DNA of 64,000 bases. Source: Cyclobacteriaceae bacterium (GTDB taxonomy: Bacteria; Bacteroidota; Bacteroidia; Cytophagales; Cyclobacteriaceae). Every line of letters starts with the position of its first letter. The first letter of the stretch is position 1. The position numbers and the translations under genes were made by a program. The notes under the pieces are model-generated. The model worked only from the letters and a program-made list of their open reading frames with translations. It was not told the DNA's origin and made no database searches. The stretch is from contig JANQKF010000009.1 of NCBI GenBank assembly GCA_028281285.1, positions 1 through 64,000 on the forward strand, given 5' to 3'. Positions 8,677 through 16,681 of the stretch are shown piece after piece.

Positions 8677-9492
8677 ATGAAAAAGTTATTTACTTCCCTC
8701 CTGCTTTTCAGTTGTTTTTTGGCCAATGCTGCCGATGTTGACACGTTGACCGTACATAGCAAATCCATGAACAAGAACATCAAAAACGTGATCATCATCC
8801 CGGAAAGCTATGATGGAAGCAAAAACCTTCCGGTAGTTTACCTTCTTCATGGTGCCACTGGAAACTACAAATCATGGTTGAAATGGACACCCGAGCTTAC
8901 CGAGTACGCTGATGAAATGGAGATCATCTTTGTTTGTCCGGATGGTGGATATACGAGTTGGTATTGGGACAGCCCCATTGATGAATCAATGAAGTATGAG
9001 ACTTATGTTTCTAAAGAATTGATTGAAGTGGTGGACAAAATGTACAAGACTATTGAAGCCCCGGAAGGTCGGGCAATCACCGGACTAAGTATGGGTGGAC
9101 ATGGTGCTTTTTACCTGGCGTTCAAACATCAGGACGTTTGGGGAGCAGCGGGCAGTCAAAGTGGCGGAGTTGATATCCGGCCATTTCCCAATAATTGGGA
9201 CATGAAAAAGAGATTAGGAGAATACAACGAAAATCCGGAGAACTGGGAGAAGAATACGGTAATCAACATGCTTCATTTACTTGATGGGAGGCAAACTAAA
9301 TTGAAGTTGATTTTTGAATGTGGTGTTGATGACTTTTTCTATGGCGGTAATAAAAGGCTTCACGATAAAATGCTGGCGATGAATATTCCCCATGATTATG
9401 CCGAGCGTCCGGGAGGACATACCTGGGATTATTGGAAAAACTCGATCAAGTATCAGCTTCTCTTCTTTTCGGATTTCTTCGATAAAACCTAG
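8677..9492 (+). CDS. Secreted esterase of the PF00756 (esterase D / FrsA-like) family
   Basis: The 271-residue alpha/beta hydrolase has a signal peptide (MKKLFTSLLLFSCFLANAAD, cleavage near residue 19). The catalytic serine is Ser138 in the nucleophile elbow GLSMGG, the acid is probably Asp218 or Asp219, and His248 lies in GGHTWDYW, a very typical ending for tributyrin/S-formylglutathione-like esterases of this family. The oxyanion region is YLLHGATGNYKSW. In Bacteroidota such enzymes are often carbohydrate acetyl or feruloyl esterases, but no polysaccharide genes are nearby, so substrate is unknown. The gene stands alone and converges on the LytTR regulator. Confidence 0.88.
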   Translation: MKKLFTSLLLFSCFLANAADVDTLTVHSKSMNKNIKNVIIIPESYDGSKNLPVVYLLHGATGNYKSWLKWTPELTEYADEMEIIFVCPDGGYTSWYWDSPIDESMKYETYVSKELIEVVDKMYKTIEAPEGRAITGLSMGGHGAFYLAFKHQDVWGAAGSQSGGVDIRPFPNNWDMKKRLGEYNENPENWEKNTVINMLHLLDGRQTKLKLIFECGVDDFFYGGNKRLHDKMLAMNIPHDYAERPGGHTWDYWKNSIKYQLLFFSDFFDKT

Positions 9493-9493
9493 A

Positions 9494-10201
9494 TTATCCC
9501 CGCTTCCAAAGCTTATCTCCTAATATCTCTTCCATGACTTCATTTCGCATATTGGGAGCAATGGGAACCTGTGATTCTCCCATATGAATGATGTTGCCCT
9601 CAATGCTATCAACACAATTCTTAGAAATAATAAAGGACCTGTGAACCCTAATAAATTCAGTGGATGGTAGCTGACTCTGGATTTGCTTTAAACTAATCAG
9701 CGTAATAAGCTTTACGCCATTAGTCCTATGGATTTTGATGTAGTCTTTCATGCCCTCAATGAACAACACCTCGTCAAAGGACACTTTGGTAATTACGCCA
9801 TCCACTTTCACGAAGAAATGATCCGCTGAAGAAGGTTTTTCGGTATTCAGCTTTTCAAAAACACGGTTGACAGATTTGAGGAAACGATCAAAGGAAATTG
9901 GTTTTACCAGGTAGTCAAACCCGTTTAATTCATAACTATCGGCTGCAAATTCGCGATAGGCAGTAGTGAAAATCACGATGGGTGGACTTTCAAGGTTCTT
10001 GACAAACTGCAGCCCTGACATCTTTGGCATATTGATATCAGTAAACATTAAATCTATTTGATTATCCTTTAAGTAGTTATTCGCCTCTAATGCGCTCTTA
10101 AACTCCCCTACCAATTCCAGAAATGCGATATCCGCGATATAGTCTTTTAGCCCTTCTCTTGCCAATGGCTCATCATCCAATATGATACAGCTAATCTTCA
10201 A
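9494..10201 (-). CDS. LytTR-family response regulator
   Basis: The 235-residue protein has a receiver domain (about 1-118; acidic pocket Asp9-Asp10, phospho-acceptor Asp55 in FTDINMP, conserved Lys in VKPISF) and a C-terminal LytTR DNA-binding domain (about 135-233) with the FIRVHRSFIISKNCVDSI signature. It should bind DNA when phosphorylated by the kinase encoded immediately upstream, with which it overlaps by 11 bp. It is the last gene of a five-gene minus-strand set that includes a MacB-type permease. Its targets are likely the same operon (inference). Confidence 0.95.
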   Translation of the reverse strand: MKISCIILDDEPLAREGLKDYIADIAFLELVGEFKSALEANNYLKDNQIDLMFTDINMPKMSGLQFVKNLESPPIVIFTTAYREFAADSYELNGFDYLVKPISFDRFLKSVNRVFEKLNTEKPSSADHFFVKVDGVITKVSFDEVLFIEGMKDYIKIHRTNGVKLITLISLKQIQSQLPSTEFIRVHRSFIISKNCVDSIEGNIIHMGESQVPIAPNMRNEVMEEILGDKLWKRG

Positions 10202-11210
10202 GATTCAGGGTAAGTTTAACTGCAAATTGATTTTCTGTATTTCCTACCTCAAGTTGGTGCGTTTCAGGGTATAAGATCTCCAATCTCCTGCGCGCATTGG
10301 CCATCCCTACTCCGGGCCTTTCTCCATTGACCTGCCTACCATTGATTGAATTTAAGCAAATGAATTCCAATAGTGACCCCTCAACACTCACTCCTATCTG
10401 AATATCCACTTTATCGCTATTTGAAGAGGCATGTTTAAATGCATTTTCAACAAAATTTAAGAAGAGCATCGGAGCAATATGAAGACCATTCAGATTGCCT
10501 TTCGTTTTCCAATCTATTTTTACATGATCGTCCTGTCGGAGTTTCTGGATCTCAATGAAGTTGTTCAGGTTATCAATTTCCTCTGTCAAAGGAACCGTTT
10601 CCTTTTTGACCTCATATATCTGATGACTAAGTAACTCTGAGAACTTTTCAAGTGTTTTTTGTGCCTTCTTTGGGTCTTTTCTAATTAATACATGAACACT
10701 ATTCAGCGCATTAAAAAGAAAGTGAGGATTCACCTGACTCTTGAGCAAGTCCAGCTCAGATTGAAGGTTTGTTGTTTCAAGTTCTCTGACCCTTCTTTCC
10801 TTGATATACCATTCGTTGATAAAATAAAGACAGGTAGCGAGTCCATAGACCACTAAAAAATCTCCTCCTGTATTGGCTACTCCCTGTACAGAACCAAAAA
10901 AGTTACTGGTCCCTAAATGCACACTCTTATAGTAATAATGGAAAGCCTGTGCGGTAGCGACAGCAATAATCAAAACAAGAGGAACTACTGCTGCCACATA
11001 ACTCCATTTTCTTCTTTTCATCAAAAGATGTGGAACCAGGACATACAAGTTCACATAAACACCAATGGCATAAAAGCCACTGCCGATTAGATTTGAATCC
11101 AGGGTATCAAGAAAGGTTGGGGCGTACGCCATATCGCGCACCCCCCAGATAACTATGTACAGCACCCAGAATAACAGGTGCACCGCTATAATCTTCCAAT
11201 TAATCTTCAT
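10191..11210 (-). CDS. Sensor histidine kinase, PF06580 (LytS/YehU-like) type
   Basis: The 339-residue membrane kinase has four hydrophobic segments in its first ~135 residues, a short coiled-coil, and the PF06580 core with phospho-acceptor His163 in SQVNPHFLFNALNS. A compact ATPase domain follows, with an N-box near FVENAFKHA and PGVGMANARRRLEILY. It partners the LytTR regulator downstream (11-bp overlap). It also overlaps the permease gene upstream by 4 bp, so translation is coupled through all three. No extracellular sensor domain is obvious; the signal may be membrane-borne or come from the permease. Confidence 0.94.
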   Translation of the reverse strand: MKINWKIIAVHLLFWVLYIVIWGVRDMAYAPTFLDTLDSNLIGSGFYAIGVYVNLYVLVPHLLMKRRKWSYVAAVVPLVLIIAVATAQAFHYYYKSVHLGTSNFFGSVQGVANTGGDFLVVYGLATCLYFINEWYIKERRVRELETTNLQSELDLLKSQVNPHFLFNALNSVHVLIRKDPKKAQKTLEKFSELLSHQIYEVKKETVPLTEEIDNLNNFIEIQKLRQDDHVKIDWKTKGNLNGLHIAPMLFLNFVENAFKHASSNSDKVDIQIGVSVEGSLLEFICLNSINGRQVNGERPGVGMANARRRLEILYPETHQLEVGNTENQFAVKLTLNLED

Positions 11211-13627
11211 TCATACCTTAACGCCTCAACAGGGTTTCCATGAGCAGCTTTGAATGACTTGAAACTCATAGTAATAAAAGCGATTACAGCCAATAACACC
11301 CCCGCTGACAAGAAATACCAAACTTCCATACGGATTTGATAAGCGAAATTTTCCAGCCACTTCTCCATAACAATGTAGGTGATAAAACAAGCGATCACAA
11401 ATGATAATGCGATGAGCTGCATGTAACCTTTGGACATCAGCAAAACAATGCTGGCTACAGTAGCCCCCAATACCTTCCTGATTCCAATTTCCTTTTTAAG
11501 CTGTGTTGCCAACAAAGTAGTCATGGCAAAAAGCCCCAAACACGCAAGTATTATGCTTATCGAAGAGAATGTCAGGAACACTTTGCCTAACTGCTTTTCA
11601 GCCTTGTACATTTTATCCACTGTATCGTCCAGAAAGAAGTACTCAAACGGTGCCGGTGCAAATTGCTCCCACTCTGCCTCAAGTTTGTCCATGATAGTCA
11701 TCAGGTTCCCAGGTCGAAGTTTCACAGAAAGCAGTGATTGCATATAGGGTTGACTTTTGGGTATGATACTAATGACTACCGGATCGACTTCGTTGTGAAG
11801 CGAGACAAAATTGAAATCCTTTACTACTCCAATCACTGTTCCTGAATGGATCGTTCTGAACGTTCCATCTCGATTCAAACTTCCCAAGTTCAGCTTTTTG
11901 TTTAGCGCATCGCCTGTCCAACCAAGCTTGGCTGCTGCAGTCTCATTTAACAAATAAGCCAATGAATCTGTGGCCAAACGATTGTCAAAAACCCGACCAT
12001 CCTTGATCTCAAAATTATATAATCCGGCAAAATCCAGATCCGTTTCAAGCCTCATAAAAACCATATTGTTCTCAACCGATTCACCATCTGGCAGCACATT
12101 GTAATCATATAAATTTCGATGGCCTGGGACACGTGCAGAAACCGTTGCTCCAACTACCTCTGGAATTTGATTTATTCTATCCTTTAAAGTCTTAATCTTT
12201 ACTTGATCGGTATATGATCGAACATGCAATACAACCGTTTGCTCCTTATCAAAACCAAGCGCCTTATTACGCATATACTGCAACTGAAAATAGATAATGA
12301 ACGTAGCCATAATGAGAGCTGCTGAAATCACAAATTGAAAAGTGATTAGGCTCTTCTTGAATAGATTTGCAAATTTACTCTGCTTCGCAACCTTTCCTTT
12401 TAGGATAGCCGCAGGCGAAAACCCCGAAAGAAAGAGCGCAGGGTAAATACCCGACAGCACGCCCACGATAATGGCCAAGACCAACAAACCGCCAAGTACC
12501 ATGGGAATGTCTGTCGGTTGTAAAGTCAATGCTTTCTCCGATAGATTATTGAACGCAGGGATTGCGAGAACAAATAACCCAAACCCAAGTACAGCAGACA
12601 TCACTGTAACCAGGATGGATTCGCTCAAATATTGGATAATGATTTGGTCCCGAACGGCACCAAACACTTTTCGTACTCCCACCTCTCCGGATCTTCCAAT
12701 TGATCGTGCCAGAGACAAATTCATGAAGTTAACACAGGCTATCGCCAAAATCAGAAATGCGGTGGTAGTTAGCACATAGAGATATGTCTTGTTGGTAGTC
12801 TTACCCAATTCATTAGAATAGTTTGAAGTGGTATGAATATCTGCAAGGGATTGAAGTTTATATCCCCGTTGCTCGGCCACAAGTTCTCCGAGATATTTGC
12901 TAATCATACCGGGGAATTTTGCTTCTATGCCCTTCACGTCCATTGAAGGAGGAATTTTGGCATAGGTATACATAGGAGGCCAATACCAGTTATTGAACAT
13001 CCACCCTCCTTCGATCTGCCTTAGACTAATAAAGGAAGCCAGAAAGTCAAATTGCAAATGAGAATTTCGAGGAATGTCCTGTACAATTCCAGTCACTTGA
13101 TAATTGAAACGGTCGTCCACTCTCAGTACCTTACCCATGGCATCTTCTTCTCCAAAATATTTGGTCGCCATTGATTCAGTAATTACTAATGAGAAAGGAC
13201 CTGCCAATGCTTTCTTAGGGTCTCCCTCTAAGAGCTTAAAGTCCAAAACATCCCAAAATGTAGAATCAGCATAAGCAAAACGGCTCTCCTGATATGTCCT
13301 TTCCGGGCCATTCGCCACTGAATATTCTTCAAAGGTAATTCTCACAAAATCATCGATCTCCGGAAAATCCTGATCCAGTGCTGGCCCAATGGCGCTAAAT
13401 GCATTTGCTAACATCGTCTCACCACCATCTGAATAATTTACTTCAGTGACACGATAGATCTGTTCATAATCTCTATGAAACTTATCGTAAGACGACTCAT
13501 CTTTTACATAAAAGAGGATCAATAAAAAACAAGCCATGCCGACAGCGAGCCCTACGATATTGATTAAGGAATGACTTGGGTATTTCAAGAGATTCCTCCA
13601 CGCGATTTTTAAATAGTTTTTGACCAT
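11207..13627 (-). CDS. MacB/FtsX-type ABC transporter permease, no ATPase domain
   Basis: The 806-residue protein has the tandem layout common in Bacteroidota. It has TM1 (about 20-42), a periplasmic MacB core domain (to ~275), an FtsX permease domain (three TMs, ~285-410, with ARSIGRSGEVGVRKVFGA), a further TM near 430, a second MacB core, and a second FtsX domain (~690-800, ending in NPVEALRYE). The N-terminus (MVKNYLKIAWRNLLKYPSHSLINIVGLAVG) is standard. These proteins need a separate MacB/LolD-type ATPase, and none is in this operon. The 4-bp overlap with the kinase gene links it to sensing; BceAB-type systems show such permeases can act as sensors or detoxifiers (family knowledge, not shown here). 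Confidence 0.93.
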   Translation of the reverse strand: MVKNYLKIAWRNLLKYPSHSLINIVGLAVGMACFLLILFYVKDESSYDKFHRDYEQIYRVTEVNYSDGGETMLANAFSAIGPALDQDFPEIDDFVRITFEEYSVANGPERTYQESRFAYADSTFWDVLDFKLLEGDPKKALAGPFSLVITESMATKYFGEEDAMGKVLRVDDRFNYQVTGIVQDIPRNSHLQFDFLASFISLRQIEGGWMFNNWYWPPMYTYAKIPPSMDVKGIEAKFPGMISKYLGELVAEQRGYKLQSLADIHTTSNYSNELGKTTNKTYLYVLTTTAFLILAIACVNFMNLSLARSIGRSGEVGVRKVFGAVRDQIIIQYLSESILVTVMSAVLGFGLFVLAIPAFNNLSEKALTLQPTDIPMVLGGLLVLAIIVGVLSGIYPALFLSGFSPAAILKGKVAKQSKFANLFKKSLITFQFVISAALIMATFIIYFQLQYMRNKALGFDKEQTVVLHVRSYTDQVKIKTLKDRINQIPEVVGATVSARVPGHRNLYDYNVLPDGESVENNMVFMRLETDLDFAGLYNFEIKDGRVFDNRLATDSLAYLLNETAAAKLGWTGDALNKKLNLGSLNRDGTFRTIHSGTVIGVVKDFNFVSLHNEVDPVVISIIPKSQPYMQSLLSVKLRPGNLMTIMDKLEAEWEQFAPAPFEYFFLDDTVDKMYKAEKQLGKVFLTFSSISIILACLGLFAMTTLLATQLKKEIGIRKVLGATVASIVLLMSKGYMQLIALSFVIACFITYIVMEKWLENFAYQIRMEVWYFLSAGVLLAVIAFITMSFKSFKAAHGNPVEALRYE

Positions 13628-13643
13628 AGTTGTGTTGTTTTAA

Positions 13644-14510
13644 TTAATAATCTGTTTGTTCACAAACAGGAATGTATCGAGCAGAAGTAGTTTCAAAGTA
13701 ATTCTCAATCTGTACCTCTGTATTTGAAAGCGCCTCGAAACGCCTTTTTAAATCTTTTTCCCAATCAGATGCCAATTCTGAGAATGGTTTGTTCCAGACT
13801 CGTTTATAGCCTTCGAGTGATCCCACATCTCTTGAATAAGCGAAATCTACTAGTTTGGTAACACCCCCTTGACCGGCCAAATAGTTGAAAAAGTCCTCTC
13901 GGGTTACGTAGGTCTGGAGTTGGCATTTAAGGTTGAGGCGACTATGTTGTTTCCTTATTGTTTCAAGGGGAATTCCACGGCCAGAAGTCAGCCAGTACCC
14001 AGCGATCAAAGCGAGTGAATGGCTAAACCTGGGAAACCCTCCCATCTGCGGATATAGTTGATAAGCAATTGCTGAAGCGAATCCTTCTTCGAAAAAGCCA
14101 TTCCAGATTGGAATCTCGTTGATTCGAATGGCATGTACCATTTCGTGTGGAAGAACACTAAGATAACCTCCCTGATCAAATCGGTATAGGTGTATTCTGC
14201 CTGAGTTATCGACATGCGGAGTCCTCTTCCTTCCCCGAGTTCTATCGACACCTTCGCCCCCAAATGTAATGATGAGTTGTTCCTGGGGCATGTTAGCTTC
14301 ACCGACAACCTTCTCAAGTTTCATATAGACTTCTTCGGCAAATACTTTGGCCTCTGTTATTTCTTCAGAGGTAGTCTCTCCATAATTCCAGACATAAACG
14401 AAATGCTCACTAAAATCCTTTTCGTTAAAGCGACTGGGAATTGACCCTTTTGTTTGTCCAATCACAGAGGAACCAAGTCCTAGTAAAATGCATATAATTA
14501 AAGCCCTCAT
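13644..14510 (-). CDS. Secreted HExxH (zincin-like) protein of unknown family
   Basis: The 288-residue protein has a signal peptide (MRALIICILLGLGSSVIGQ, cleavage near 19) and a clear zinc-protease-like motif. HEMVH sits at residues 122-126, and a Glu pair at 141-142 (FFEEGFASAIAYQL) is spaced as the third ligand of a gluzincin. This resembles peptidase MA-like proteins. A C-terminal region rich in aromatic and charged residues follows. It is translated just upstream of the permease (16-bp gap) and 2 bp after the TPR-like gene. The exact peptidase family was not recognised. The role may be extracytoplasmic proteolysis tied to the sensor-permease system (inference). Confidence 0.68.
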   Translation of the reverse strand: MRALIICILLGLGSSVIGQTKGSIPSRFNEKDFSEHFVYVWNYGETTSEEITEAKVFAEEVYMKLEKVVGEANMPQEQLIITFGGEGVDRTRGRKRTPHVDNSGRIHLYRFDQGGYLSVLPHEMVHAIRINEIPIWNGFFEEGFASAIAYQLYPQMGGFPRFSHSLALIAGYWLTSGRGIPLETIRKQHSRLNLKCQLQTYVTREDFFNYLAGQGGVTKLVDFAYSRDVGSLEGYKRVWNKPFSELASDWEKDLKRRFEALSNTEVQIENYFETTSARYIPVCEQTDY

Positions 14511-14512
14511 TC

Positions 14513-15169
14513 TTAGTCTACTTTAGCCCTGCTTAGCCAAAAATTGACCCAACCGCTTCCCCAATTTGGCGCTATACTCGAAACTGGCTTCTGAGATTCA
14601 TAAAGCGATTTTGCCTTTTGCAAGATGTCTCGTCCGGCCAATATCCAGGCATTGTTTTTGACCCGTTGGCCCTCTGCAATCAATCCTGTAGCCGACAGGA
14701 GATGCACCCTGGGATTTTTAGAGTTGGCCTTCAATGCCAAATTGAGTTCTTGATTCGACATTCCATCGAATTTTAAGCCATTGGTTCTATCTCTGGCCTG
14801 CCAGTATTCTGATGCCTGCAAACCATAAATAAGAGACTGTAAGGCGTGGAAATCCGAAGACTCAACGCCCGTTGGTTGACTATTCGAAGCTTTGGCCCGA
14901 TCAAAATATAGTTGAGCCGAATCGTAGTAGGTTTTGGAATTATCCGTCAACCTACCTGTTTGGGAGTAAAAGAAGGCAGTCCAATAGGCAGAATACCAAT
15001 CATTATTGTCCTTATCACTTATTGCTTTCATTTCGGCAACAGCCAGTTGCATTCCTGAAACGTCAGATGCGTCATCAAAAGTTTTTAGTGCGGATTCAAT
15101 CGCTGGTCGATCTTGAGCACTTAACCCAACACAGAAAAGCAGTAGAGTTGTTAATATAGAGTTTTTCAT
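14513..15169 (-). CDS. Secreted TPR-like protein of unknown function
   Basis: From the ATG at 15169 the product has 218 residues, with a signal peptide (MKNSILTTLLLFCVGLSAQ). The mature part is alpha-helical, with repeated W/Y-A-x-Y and A-x-x-Y-F-D-A patterns like degenerate tetratricopeptide repeats (about 30-180). The frame is open up to 15196, but the downstream ATG gives the signal peptide directly at the N-terminus, so it was preferred. It is the first gene of the operon with the zincin, permease, kinase and LytTR regulator. A 9-bp inverted repeat lies immediately upstream. I know no characterised homologue. Confidence 0.72.
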   Translation of the reverse strand: MKNSILTTLLLFCVGLSAQDRPAIESALKTFDDASDVSGMQLAVAEMKAISDKDNNDWYSAYWTAFFYSQTGRLTDNSKTYYDSAQLYFDRAKASNSQPTGVESSDFHALQSLIYGLQASEYWQARDRTNGLKFDGMSNQELNLALKANSKNPRVHLLSATGLIAEGQRVKNNAWILAGRDILQKAKSLYESQKPVSSIAPNWGSGWVNFWLSRAKVD

Positions 15170-15171
15170 AT

Positions 15172-15206
15172 TGACCAATTTTCCTGATGTTATCAAGAAT
15201 TGGTCA
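15172..15206 (-). promoter_or_regulatory. Inverted repeat in the leader of the LytTR-permease operon
   Basis: TGACCAATT (15172-15180) and AATTGGTCA (15198-15206) form a perfect 9-bp inverted repeat with a 17-nt spacer, ending two bases upstream of the first start codon of the operon. It could be an operator or an mRNA hairpin; the only purine-rich candidate for ribosome binding (AGGAAA) lies in the loop. Confidence 0.5.
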
Positions 15207-15267
15207 CTCTATTAAATGAAATAGAAAAACAAGGGTATTTAATCGACTTTAGGAGAATTGCAGTAGA

Positions 15268-15834
15268 CTAGGAGTTCCCTTCAATATCATCACAAAGCTC
15301 TTGATACCATGTTTCTCCATACTTTCTTATTAGGGCTTCTTTAAGGAATTTATAGATAGGGACACCGAGTTTTTCCCCAAGATCGCAAGCTGCAGAGCAA
15401 ATCGACCATCGCTCATAGTTCAAGGCTTCGTAATGGTCATATTTTGTGATTCGAATGGGATAGAGATGACATGATATAGGTTTTCTAAAACTGGTCTTTC
15501 CATCGAAGTAGGCCTGCTCAATTCCGCATTTCAGTATTTTCTGTTCATCATAGATTGCGAAGGCACATTCCTTGCCTCCAATTGTGGTGGTGGAATAATC
15601 ACCTTCGAAATCTTTCAGAAACAGCCCTTCTTTTTCAATGGCTTGAATTCCCTCTTTCGATAGGTATGGCTTAACCGCGGCATAGGCTTCTTCCAACTCC
15701 TTCAGCTCTGATTCCTCCAGTGGTGCTCCAAGGTCACCTTCTACGCAACACGCCCCTTTGCATTTTTCCAAATCACAGACAAAGGCCTTGTCTTTGATAT
15801 CATCACTTATTACCGCATTTTCAACCAGTATCAT
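15268..15834 (-). CDS. DUF3109 family cysteine-rich protein
   Basis: The 188-residue protein matches DUF3109, widespread in Bacteroidota. It starts with [12 protein letters not shown] and has a cluster [20 protein letters not shown] near residues 20-40, further cysteines at [15 protein letters not shown], and [12 protein letters not shown] plus [11 protein letters not shown] near the C-terminus. The conserved cysteines resemble the YkgJ-type metal or Fe-S binding cluster. Function is unknown. The gene is divergent from a glycosyltransferase, with an exact -7 box 8 bp upstream of its start. Confidence in the family is high; the biochemical role cannot be stated. Confidence 0.88.
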   Translation of the reverse strand: MILVENAVISDDIKDKAFVCDLEKCKGACCVEGDLGAPLEESELKELEEAYAAVKPYLSKEGIQAIEKEGLFLKDFEGDYSTTTIGGKECAFAIYDEQKILKCGIEQAYFDGKTSFRKPISCHLYPIRITKYDHYEALNYERWSICSAACDLGEKLGVPIYKFLKEALIRKYGETWYQELCDDIEGNS

Positions 15835-15841
15835 ATCGACT

Positions 15842-15849
15842 CAAATATA
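15842..15849 (-). promoter_or_regulatory. -7 box for the DUF3109 gene
   Basis: On the minus strand the sequence is TATATTTG, an exact TAnnTTTG match. A TTTG at 15873-15876 (minus strand) is a possible -33 partner with 23-bp spacing. The leader would be only a few bases long. Confidence 0.55.
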
Positions 15850-15880
15850 GTCATCAACCCGTCCAATTGGTACAAAATGC

Positions 15881-15888
15881 TAACTTTG
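15881..15888 (+). promoter_or_regulatory. -7 box for the glycosyltransferase operon; decides its start
   Basis: TAACTTTG matches TAnnTTTG exactly. Transcription would begin near 15892-15895, which lies inside or after an ATG at 15890, so the in-frame ATG at 15905 is the more likely start of the glycosyltransferase. This box and the DUF3109 box form a compact divergent promoter. Confidence 0.6.
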
Positions 15889-15904
15889 CATGCAATTTCA
15901 TCGC

Positions 15905-16681
15905 ATGGGGAAATCAGTTCTAATTTCTGGAGTTATAATCACCTTTAATGAAGAAAAAAACATTGGCCGATGCATTGTTTCACTCAAGGAGCTTTGTGAT
16001 GAAATTATAGTTGTTGATTCGTACTCAACAGACCGTACCAAGGAGATCTGCCTCGAACATGATGTTCGCTTTATCGAGAATACTTTTGCCGGCCATATTG
16101 AACAGAAGAACTTTGCAATGAAGCAGGCATCAAGTGATATTGTGTTGTCGTTGGATGCTGATGAGGCCGTTTCTGATCAACTTAGGCAATCCATTGAAGT
16201 GATTAAATCGAACTGGACGGGACCGGCTTATCGATTCAACCGTTTCACAAACTTTTGTGGACAATGGATTAAGCACTCCGGATGGTATCCGGATACAAAA
16301 ACCCGACTATGGGATAGGAGAATAGGCAAATGGGGAGGCACAAACCCCCATGACAGTGTTGAACTAGGAGGTAATAAAAAGGCAATTAAAATTAAGGGCG
16401 ACTTGCTTCATTATTCCTATTATACCCGCGAAGAACATACTATGAGATCGGCAAAATATGCCAAGATTGCAGCAAAGGCCATGTTCGAGCAAGGAAGAAG
16501 AGCTTCTTTGTTCAAAATGTGGTTTAGCAGTGCATTCAGGTTTGTTCAGGATTATTTCCTTCGACTTGGAATACTTGACGGATTCTACGGATATGTTATA
16601 TGCCGCGTGAGCAGTCGCACCACATTCCAGAAATATGCTCATTTAAGAGCACTTCATTCAGGTAAAGATATTGATCAATGA
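15905..16681 (+). CDS. Glycosyltransferase family 2, WaaE/KdtX-like
   Basis: The product (258 residues from the ATG at 15905; an ATG at 15890 is also in frame) is a GT-A fold transferase. It has GVIITFNEEKNIGRCIVSL at the N-terminus, VVDSYSTDRTKEI, QKNFAMKQASSDIVLSLDADE with a DxD-type metal motif near residue 84, and RLWDRRIGKWGGTNPHDSVEL. That pattern is typical of the LPS core beta-glucosyltransferase WaaE family. It probably adds a sugar to a lipid A-core or other envelope glycolipid at the inner face of the membrane. The stop overlaps the next start by 4 bp, coupling it to the GT39 membrane enzyme. Confidence 0.88.
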   Translation: MGKSVLISGVIITFNEEKNIGRCIVSLKELCDEIIVVDSYSTDRTKEICLEHDVRFIENTFAGHIEQKNFAMKQASSDIVLSLDADEAVSDQLRQSIEVIKSNWTGPAYRFNRFTNFCGQWIKHSGWYPDTKTRLWDRRIGKWGGTNPHDSVELGGNKKAIKIKGDLLHYSYYTREEHTMRSAKYAKIAAKAMFEQGRRASLFKMWFSSAFRFVQDYFLRLGILDGFYGYVICRVSSRTTFQKYAHLRALHSGKDIDQ

